NCBI RefSeq assembly: GCF_050436765.1 | Contig: NZ_JBNQGD010000297.1 | Span: 1 to 5,061, forward strand | DNA length: 5,061 bases | Direction of reading: 5' to 3' | Origin: Arachidicoccus sp050436765 | GTDB lineage: Bacteria > Bacteroidota > Bacteroidia > Chitinophagales > Chitinophagaceae | Shown: positions 1-5,061 of the stretch, in pieces | Numbering within the stretch: the stretch's first letter is position 1 | Layout: each line of letters opens with the position of its first letter | The notes under the pieces: generated by a model | Told to the model about the DNA's origin: nothing | The model's input: only the letters and a program-made list of their open reading frames with translations | The model's database searches: none | Program-made: the position numbers and the translations under genes

Positions 1-18
1 CTAAACTTCTTTAATTAA

Positions 19-436
19 GTATCAAATTATGCGGGTGCAACCTGCACCAATCTTACGGCTTGGAATTGCAACAATGTAAAAGGCAAAGAAATAATTCAGA
101 AAATAGGCTACGAGAGTCTTGATAAAATTCGTGACTTATTTATCTTTTCCTGTGCTACAGGATTACGTTATAGTGATTTAGTAGATTAAAAACGCGCACA
201 TTCGAGATAATTCAATTTATAAAAAATCAATCAAGACCGGACAAAATTTAGAAATTCCTCTAAATGCGATTAGTTATTGGATAATTGCCAAAAATGGTGC
301 ATTGTTATTTACCGATCACTGTTTTCTGGGAAAACAAAAAATGGATTGCATTTTTGCGAGATTTCAACAGAAGCTCAAAGGAAGTTTTTCCGTTGATTCG
401 AAATTTACCACCCTTTTTACTACCTATTGTAAATAG
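19..436 (+). pseudogene. Tyrosine recombinase (integrase) remnant, frameshifted and missing its catalytic C-terminus
   Basis: The first segment, 19-186, contains DKIRDLFIFSCATGLRYSD at about 121-177. This is the box I region of Bacteroidota tyrosine recombinases, and the Arg in TGLRYSD is the first catalytic residue. The frame then hits TAA at 187-189. Similarity continues one frame over, from about 188, as KNAHIRDNSIYKKSIKTGQNL, then EIPLN, which matches the following beta-hairpin with its KTG lysine. A single missing T near 186-187 would rejoin the two halves as DLKNAHIRDN. The second segment stops at 434-436, and I find no HxxRH box or active-site Tyr in any + frame downstream, so the enzyme cannot be active. 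Upstream of about 100 the similarity is weak, and a TAA at 16-18 closes the frame, so the SAM-like N-terminal domain is lost, degraded or off the window. It is probably the relic of an integrated phage, transposon or island. Family assignment is firm; which element it came from is unknown. Confidence 0.8.
34..48. repeat. Short perfect inverted repeat, 6-bp arms
   Basis: GGTGCA at 34-39 and TGCACC at 43-48 are perfect inverted arms around a 3-base loop. It lies at the poorly conserved left end of the integrase remnant. It is not followed by a T-run, so it is not a convincing terminator. It could be a scar or protein-binding palindrome, or chance. Confidence 0.3.
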
Positions 437-476
437 AAAAGACTTAAAATATTGATTTGCAATAAATTAAGCCTTT
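437..476 (-). terminator. Hairpin terminator of tRNA-Met
   Basis: Read on the - strand just beyond the tRNA 3' end, AAAGGCTTAA (476-467) pairs with TTAAGTCTTT (447-438): 10 pairs, one of them G-U. Inside it, TATTG (464-460) pairs with CAATA (454-450) around a 5-base loop, separated from the outer stem by a 2x2 internal loop. The descending arm ends in TTTT (440-437). The structure begins 8 bases after the discriminator base of the tRNA and fits a rho-independent terminator with a short U-run. Confidence 0.65.
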
Positions 477-483
477 AACTATG

Positions 484-557
484 TAGCGAGATCGGGAATT
501 GAACCCGAGACCTCAGGGTTATGAATCCTGCGCTCTAACCACCTGAGCTACCTCGCC
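484..557 (-). tRNA. tRNA-Met(CAU), elongator type
   Basis: On the - strand the 74 nt fold as a complete cloverleaf: acceptor GGCGAGG with TCTCGCT (two G-U pairs), D stem GCTC/GAGC, anticodon stem CAGGA/CCCTG with an A-C mismatch at 31-39, anticodon loop TTCATAA, T stem TCGGG/CCCGA with loop TTCAATT, and discriminator A. The anticodon is CAT. The acceptor begins with a G-U pair, not the unpaired 1-72 position typical of initiators, and the anticodon stem lacks the initiator's three G-C pairs, so this is not the initiator. Resemblance to Bacteroidota elongator tRNA-Met favours Met; a lysidine-modified tRNA-Ile2 (also CAT) is the less likely alternative. No CCA is encoded (CAT follows the discriminator), so CCA must be added after transcription. 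Confidence 0.93.
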
Positions 558-595
558 GTGGTTTTCATTAAAACATACAATGCTTCAACGGGTTG

Positions 596-627
596 CAAAA
601 GTAATAGGAATTTATCTTTTATTCAAA
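596..627 (-). promoter_or_regulatory. Bacteroidota-type promoter of tRNA-Met
   Basis: On the - strand TTTG (627-624), a 20-base spacer and TACTTTTG (603-596) match the Bacteroidota -33 TTTG and -7 TAnnTTTG elements exactly. Transcription would start around 590, leaving a leader of roughly 30 nt before the tRNA 5' end at 557. It lies in the gap between the guaA stop and the tRNA, where I see no clear guaA terminator, so some guaA read-through into the tRNA is also possible. Confidence 0.7.
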
Positions 628-665
628 AAATTATAGGTATTAATTTCTTGAACCTACGAAAGCGC

Positions 666-2198
666 TTATTCCCATTCAATAGTTGCCGGTGGTTTGCTGC
701 TGATATCGTAGACTACGCGGTTTATTCCACGTACATTGTTGATGATTTCGTTAGAGATATCGGCTAGAAATTCGTAAGGTAAATGTGCCCAATCTGCCGT
801 CATTCCATCTACAGAGGTTACAGCACGTAAGGCTAATGTATATTCATAAGTACGCTCATCTCCCATCACCCCTACACTCTTTACGGGAAGCAAAATAGCA
901 CCTGCTTGCCACACATTATCATAAAGCCCCTTATCTTTCAAAGCTTTAATATAATAATAATCGGCTTCTTGTAAAAGCATTGCTTTCTCTTCAGTCACTT
1001 CTCCCAAAATACGGATAGCTAAACCTGGTCCGGGAAAAGGATGGCGGCTAATCATATCTTTTGGTATGCCCAATTCCAAGCCCACTCTCCTTACTTCATC
1101 TTTAAACAAAAAACGAAGTGGTTCAATAAGTTGTAAATTCATTATATCGGGCAATCCACCCACATTGTGGTGCGACTTGATAGTAACGGAAGGCCCATGT
1201 ACACTTACGCTTTCTATTACATCTGGATAAATGGTGCCTTGTCCCAAGAAACTAGCTTCTTTTATTTTCAAAGCTTCCCCATGGAAAACATCAATAAACA
1301 ATTTACCAATGACTTTTCTTTTTGCTTCAGGGTCTGTTTTCCCGGCCAATTCTCTATAAAAAAGTTGTTTCGCATCGATGCCTTTTACATTTAAGCCGAT
1401 GCCCTTGTAGGTCTCTAAAACCTGTTCAAATTCCCCTTTGCGCAACACTCCATTGTCCACAAATATGCCATGCAATCTATCACCGATAGCGCGACTGATA
1501 AGTGTTGCAGCCACAGTACTATCAACACCTCCGCTCAAAGCCATTATTACGTGCTTGTCGCCAATTTTTTCCTTCAAGCCAGCGATCGTTTCTTCCGCAA
1601 AAGAAGCAGGCGTCCAGTCTTGAGAACAGCCACAAATATTAACTAAGAAATTAAACAGTATCTTTTTCCCTTCAGTCGAATGATATACTTCTGGATGAAA
1701 TTGCAATCCATAAAGAGGATGACTACCTCCTACTTTTCTAAAAGCTGCAACAGGAATGCTTTCCGTTGTGGCAAGTATTTCAAAACCTTCAGGCAACTCT
1801 TTTATAGAATCACTATGACTCATCCACACCTGTGATTTATCAGAAATACCTGTAAGCAACCCATCCTGTTTTTGTCCATTCATTTGAGCGCGACCATACT
1901 CCCGTTTATCCGATTTTTCTACACGGCCTCCAAATATTTTAGCCGTTAATTGAGCACCATAGCAAATGCCAAGAACCGGTACTTTTTCTATAAATGAAGC
2001 GACATCTACACTTGGTGCGTCCGATTCGTTCACACTACATGGTGAGCCACTCAAAATAATTCCTTTTAAATTTTCATCAATTGAAAAATCTTTATGATAG
2101 GGCAAAATATCACAATACACATTGGCTTCACGGACAGCGCGGGCAATGAGTTGTGTATATTGACTTCCGAAGTCCAGGATGATGATTTTTTCAGTCAT
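666..2198 (-). CDS. guaA: GMP synthase (glutamine-hydrolysing)
   Basis: Cytosolic enzyme of the last step of de novo GMP synthesis: XMP + ATP + glutamine + water give GMP + AMP + PPi + glutamate. The 510-residue protein is complete and of usual family length. Residues 4-190 are the class I glutamine amidotransferase domain, with the nucleophile C79 in GICYGAQ and H168/E170 in QFHPE. Residues 200-390 are the ATP-pyrophosphatase domain, with the PP-loop SGGVDS at 222-227 and GTIYPDVIES at 321-330. Residues 386-510 are the dimerisation and XMP-binding domain, containing HPFPGPGLAIRILGE and the diagnostic C-terminus KPPATIEWE. The start is ATG at 2198 (MTEKIIILDFGSQ). An in-frame TTG at 2234 would add 12 non-homologous residues and falls inside the -7 promoter element, so I reject it. 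No Shine-Dalgarno is seen; the leader is A/T-rich. The gene is probably monocistronic, set off from the serpin by a hairpin. Confidence 0.98.
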   Translation of the reverse strand: MTEKIIILDFGSQYTQLIARAVREANVYCDILPYHKDFSIDENLKGIILSGSPCSVNESDAPSVDVASFIEKVPVLGICYGAQLTAKIFGGRVEKSDKREYGRAQMNGQKQDGLLTGISDKSQVWMSHSDSIKELPEGFEILATTESIPVAAFRKVGGSHPLYGLQFHPEVYHSTEGKKILFNFLVNICGCSQDWTPASFAEETIAGLKEKIGDKHVIMALSGGVDSTVAATLISRAIGDRLHGIFVDNGVLRKGEFEQVLETYKGIGLNVKGIDAKQLFYRELAGKTDPEAKRKVIGKLFIDVFHGEALKIKEASFLGQGTIYPDVIESVSVHGPSVTIKSHHNVGGLPDIMNLQLIEPLRFLFKDEVRRVGLELGIPKDMISRHPFPGPGLAIRILGEVTEEKAMLLQEADYYYIKALKDKGLYDNVWQAGAILLPVKSVGVMGDERTYEYTLALRAVTSVDGMTADWAHLPYEFLADISNEIINNVRGINRVVYDISSKPPATIEWE

Positions 2199-2231
2199 AA
2201 AAATTGATTTAATCCAATGGAAAATTTTGCG

Positions 2232-2264
2232 CAAAGCTAATTCAAATAAAAAACATAAAGCAAA
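2232..2264 (-). promoter_or_regulatory. Bacteroidota-type promoter of guaA
   Basis: On the - strand TTTG (2264-2261), a 21-base spacer and TAGCTTTG (2239-2232) fit the TTTG / TAnnTTTG consensus. The expected transcription start near 2225 gives a leader of about 27 nt to the ATG at 2198. It sits just downstream of the serpin terminator, so guaA appears to be transcribed independently. I see no purine-riboswitch-like structure in so short a leader. Confidence 0.65.
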
Positions 2265-2270
2265 AAATCA

Positions 2271-2307
2271 AGAAGCCTTTCGCAAAACGATATTGCGGAA
2301 GGCTTTT
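2271..2307 (-). terminator. Hairpin terminator after the serpin gene
   Basis: On the - strand AGCCTTCCGCAA (2304-2293) pairs with TTGCGAAAGGCT (2285-2274) around a 7-base loop: 12 positions, all paired, one through a wobble; flanking A/T bases extend the stem slightly. The sequence after it, TCTTGATTTTTT, supplies a T-run only after a few bases, so termination may be somewhat leaky. The hairpin begins 37 bases beyond the serpin stop. Confidence 0.7.
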
Positions 2308-2343
2308 AGAAGGAATTATCTACTCTTTGTAAAAATAAATTGC

Positions 2344-3603
2344 TTATTCACTAGCCGGGTTCATTATTCTACCCATAAATAAAATCGTATTTGAGGTATG
2401 CTCGCTAATAATAATTCCAAATGGGTGATCACAAATAATGGATGGCGGCGGCAGCGGCATAGATGTTGCGACAGCCCCGCCGACAGTAACAGCAGCTGCT
2501 TCTGTACCCTGCTCGTCCACATTTAAATAAGTAAATTGTTTTAAGAGATCAACATACAATCCAAGTGCGCGTGCGCGACTGTTTATTTTGGTCAAATCAG
2601 CCGAGTTTTGGGAAAATAAGTCCGTTATGCCCATTTTTTGCATGGCGGGTATTAGATTTACCTTGTAAGCTGAAATCTTAAATCTCGGTAAACCTATCTG
2701 TACCTTACCTGCATTCATACTATTTTGCAAATTACTCCATTGATTTTCGTCCATACTACTTAAAATATCCCCAATCTTATACCCTTCATTTGGTAAAATC
2801 ACCGTCATTGAGAACTGGCCATTTCCATAAGGGAGGCGAATAGCTTCGTAATGATCCATAAAACGGTAATGAAAAGTATCTGTATTCATCATCATTTTAA
2901 CCTGTTTTGTAGCCCCGCTACCCAAATAAAAAGTGTAATCTTTGGTATTATTTTTATCGAATTGAACAGACCAATTACCTTTAAAATAAAGTGCATTCAG
3001 CAAAAACATTACCGACATCGGAGTTATTTCTTTTTTATCAACAACATTGGTAATTTTTCCATTCGTTTTATCACTAGCCCATTGGTTGATAACATCGGCA
3101 TCCGATGAAACAAAAGGTAATCCATCTACTTTAGCTTCAAAATAATCTTTTAACTGATCTATATAATTTGGCTCAACAGAAAAACTATTGCGATACCACA
3201 GGGAATTGAACAAACCTAATTGCACCTGTTTATCTGCGATAGGCAAATCTTGTAATAAAGTTTTATAAGTAGTGTCTATCGCACCTAAAGATAAGTTTTG
3301 CGACTGCAACGCATTTGCAATTTGGCTATATGTATTGCCAGAAGAACCATTTAACAACATGCCTAGGTCCATGTGCAAACTAAGCGGAGATACAAAAATA
3401 TTGACAGAATCCAGTTGGACAGATTGTAGATTTTTAAAGAAGCTAAAAGAAAAGCCCGACATATTTTGGGATACTGTCGAAGGTATATTTATCTGCATTA
3501 TAGGGCTATTTTGCCCCGCAGAATCTGATTGATGCAGCTGTTTGGCACATCCCCAGAGCAATAAACTGCCAATTATACAGACCGAAAGAGAAGATTTTTT
3601 CAT
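2344..3603 (-). CDS. Serpin-family serine/cysteine protease inhibitor, predicted lipoprotein
   Basis: The 419-residue protein starts with a lipoprotein signal: basic MKKSS, a hydrophobic stretch, then lipobox LWGC with C19 as the lipidated residue (Trp at -2 is unusual). The serpin fold spans about 45-417. Landmarks are NIFVSPLSLHMDLGMLLNGSSG near 68-89, abridged here to its NIFVSPLS core, FLLNALYFKGNWSVQF near 197-212, and the C-terminal LFMGRIMNP. The reactive-centre hinge is E364-Q-G-T-E-A-A-A, which carries the small residues of inhibitory serpins that allow loop insertion. Counting P17 from E364 puts the nominal P1-P1' bond at T380-S381, followed by a proline-rich M-P-L-P-P-P. The serpin signature CDHPF is present, with Gly396 where a bulky hydrophobic is usual. 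It is inferred to trap a protease in the periplasm or at the cell surface by suicide inhibition; the target is unknown. The start is ATG at 3603; no Shine-Dalgarno and no clear promoter consensus are seen. Hairpins on both sides make it monocistronic. Confidence 0.95.
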   Translation of the reverse strand: MKKSSLSVCIIGSLLLWGCAKQLHQSDSAGQNSPIMQINIPSTVSQNMSGFSFSFFKNLQSVQLDSVNIFVSPLSLHMDLGMLLNGSSGNTYSQIANALQSQNLSLGAIDTTYKTLLQDLPIADKQVQLGLFNSLWYRNSFSVEPNYIDQLKDYFEAKVDGLPFVSSDADVINQWASDKTNGKITNVVDKKEITPMSVMFLLNALYFKGNWSVQFDKNNTKDYTFYLGSGATKQVKMMMNTDTFHYRFMDHYEAIRLPYGNGQFSMTVILPNEGYKIGDILSSMDENQWSNLQNSMNAGKVQIGLPRFKISAYKVNLIPAMQKMGITDLFSQNSADLTKINSRARALGLYVDLLKQFTYLNVDEQGTEAAAVTVGGAVATSMPLPPPSIICDHPFGIIISEHTSNTILFMGRIMNPASE

Positions 3604-3670
3604 ACAATATCATCTAAATAGTGTTCATTCACGGATTATTAAACAGAATTTAACCCATAAATGCTACAAT

Positions 3671-3697
3671 AAAAGCCAAACAAATTGCCTGGCTTTT
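3671..3697 (-). terminator. Hairpin terminator after the flavoprotein gene
   Basis: AAAAGCCA (3671-3678) and TGGCTTTT (3690-3697) form a perfect 8-bp stem around an 11-base loop. On the - strand the descending arm ends in GGCTTTTATTG, a short U-run. It lies 25 bases after the flavoprotein stop and 68 bases before the serpin start, separating the two genes. With A and T runs on either side it could work in both directions, but no + strand gene needs it. Confidence 0.75.
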
Positions 3698-3721
3698 CTA
3701 CGGAATTGTACTAAAAAACAT

Positions 3722-4965
3722 CTAAACCTTATTTAATAACAATTTTATATAAAAAATTGGGCTGGTCAGTTTTTTACGAATGTCAATTTCGTAAAACATA
3801 CAACTCATTAATTCTTTCAGTTGTTTATTTTTCATTCCAACTCGGAGTATAAAATTAAACAATATAGGTTTATGAACAAGTTTATGTAAGCGAGTACTAA
3901 GTCTCAATTCTGACCCTAATTTTGCGTAAATTGCTTTGTCATAACTCTCTAAAAATGAAGCAGAAAAATCATTAGCAGCGATAGCAGCAACTGCTCTTTC
4001 TGCCGCGATACGGCCAGAATACAAAGCATTGCCAATGCCCTCTCCGGTAAAAGGGTCAATCAAATATGCCGCATCCCCAACAAGCATATAGCGTTCCCCG
4101 GAGATGACACGTTTTTTACTTCCCAAAGGCAATCCGTAGCCATCGATATTATCTATCAGTTCTGCTTCTTTAAACCGCTCTTTTAAAAGCGGATCATTTT
4201 CAACAGTATCAAGAAGCATCTTTTTTAAATTCAGTTTTTTCTTTCTTACAGTATCGCTCAAAATACCCACACCTACATTCGCCTCTCCATTGGGTAAAGG
4301 GAATATCCAAAAATAACCAGGAAGAAGTGTCTTTAAGAAATGTAGTTCTATAAACCCATCTTTATGTAACCCTGAAACATTTTTGTAGTATGCACGTACC
4401 CCAGCACAATAATGTTTAGGCTCCATGTGTATATTGGCAACTTCTTTTGTAAAACCCGAATGTGCACCATTAGCTACAATTACTAATTGAGTCTTTATTT
4501 GAAAATCACCACCTGCATTACTTAATAAATAGCCATCTTCTCCAAGCTTATATTTATCTACTGACTGTCCCTGAATGAGTTGAATACTATTACATAGCTT
4601 CATTTCTTCAACCAGAAAATTATCAAAATCAATGCGTTTACATACAAAACCGGCAGCGGTTGCTTCTTTGTTTTTATCATAATTAGGTTTATAACCCATA
4701 TCCAAAAAAGCACGGTTAGGAGCAACAAAAGTGCCCCCCAGCTATCTTCTTTAAGTGCAAATGCACTCAATCGCTCTCCAATATTCTTGTCAATTCGATT
4801 TAATGCCGCCAAAGTCTTTCCGCTTAGTCCATCGCCACAAACTTTATCCCTTGGGAAGACTGCCTTATCTACCACAACGCAAGAAATTCCATATTGATGA
4901 AGCTGTAACGCTGTGGCTGCGCCTGCCGGCCCTGCACCTATAATACAAACTGTTGTTTCAATCAT
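3722..4965 (-). pseudogene. Geranylgeranyl-reductase-family FAD-dependent oxidoreductase, split by a one-base frameshift
   Basis: With the frame restored this is a 414-residue flavoprotein of normal family length. Residues 5-35 hold the Rossmann FAD motif GAGPAG (10-15) ending in VVVDK. PRDKVCGDGLSGKTL (38-52) is the conserved Cys/Gly segment of the geranylgeranyl reductase group. ANGAHS (165-170) is the second FAD/NAD(P) motif. YFWIFP (218-223), eight residues, then GVG (232-234) fits the YxWxFPx7-8GxG substrate motif of geranylgeranyl reductases. GDAAYLIDPFTGEGIGNAL (297-315) binds the FAD ribityl chain. The ATG at 4965 reads correctly to G77; a run of six G (4739-4734) shifts frame, and the correct frame resumes with GTFVAPNRAF. 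One more G would join them as W-G-G-T. As written, translation ends at 4600 after 121 residues. The TTG at 4705 is not a real start. The likely reaction is reduction of isoprenoid or similar double bonds; substrate is unassignable. A sequencing error could explain the break. Confidence 0.85.
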
Positions 4966-5061
4966 TGAATATAAAATTTAATAGGTCAACAAGATAAGTA
5001 AAAAGCGGATCAGGTTGAAATATTGGGGGATGTGTTTCATTAGGCATAAAGTTTAGCTAAT

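Noticed and set aside
484..557. tRNA-Met as a demonstrable attachment site with a duplicated 3' end
   Set aside because: I found no second copy of the tRNA 3' segment in the window, so no att repeat can be annotated here.
558..767. Open + strand frame of 69 codons over the tRNA promoter and the guaA 3' end
   Set aside because: It runs antisense to guaA and the tRNA promoter, resembles no protein family and is best explained as a shadow.
1167..1623. Two short + strand frames within guaA
   Set aside because: Both are antisense to strongly conserved GuaA domains and have no recognisable motifs.
2851..3736. Three short + strand frames opposite the serpin and its upstream region
   Set aside because: They are antisense shadows of the serpin, with no family resemblance and no promoter match.
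3722..4705. Separate 327-residue oxidoreductase starting at TTG 4705
   Set aside because: The TTG codon is an internal Leu of the flavoprotein (RAFLDMGY) and homology continues upstream of it, so this is the distal part of the frameshifted gene, not a separate gene.
4734..4739. G6 run as a proven phase-variation switch
   Set aside because: Six G is short for contingency loci, and nothing else nearby suggests switching; deletion or sequencing error is simpler.
1..5061. CRISPR array, insertion sequence, toxin-antitoxin pair or new defence system
   Set aside because: No regularly spaced repeats, no transposase with terminal repeats and no paired small genes were seen; the genes are ordinary, separately transcribed ones plus an integrase relic.

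Overview
The window looks like chromosomal DNA of an AT-rich member of the phylum Bacteroidota. Three things point there: the protein sequences resemble Bacteroidota homologues, start codons lack Shine-Dalgarno sequences and sit behind A/T-rich leaders, and two promoters match the phylum's TTTG / TAnnTTTG consensus. A sphingobacterial or chitinophagal lineage is possible, but I cannot fix the family from sequence alone.

Layout from left to right. Positions 19-436 on the + strand hold a broken fragment of a Bacteroidota tyrosine recombinase (phage or transposon integrase). It has lost its catalytic C-terminus and carries a frameshift. Everything else lies on the - strand. A tRNA-Met(CAU) gene (484-557) has its own promoter and a hairpin terminator. 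guaA (666-2198) encodes a complete GMP synthetase, with a promoter that settles its start codon. Next comes a serpin with a lipoprotein signal peptide (2344-3603). Last is a geranylgeranyl-reductase-family flavoprotein (3722-4965), split by a one-base deletion in a G6 run. The last 96 bases hold only the upstream region of the flavoprotein and a doubtful 29-codon reading frame.

In transcription order (right to left) the genes are flavoprotein, serpin, guaA, tRNA-Met. Hairpin terminators follow the flavoprotein, the serpin and the tRNA, and separate promoters precede guaA and the tRNA. This is therefore a row of independently transcribed genes, not an operon, and nothing suggests a shared pathway: GuaA is purine housekeeping, the serpin is an envelope protease inhibitor, and the flavoprotein probably reduces an isoprenoid-type substrate. 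I see no new multigene system. The points most worth checking are the membrane-anchored serpin, the flavoprotein frameshift (mutation or sequencing error) and the integrase relic beside the tRNA.
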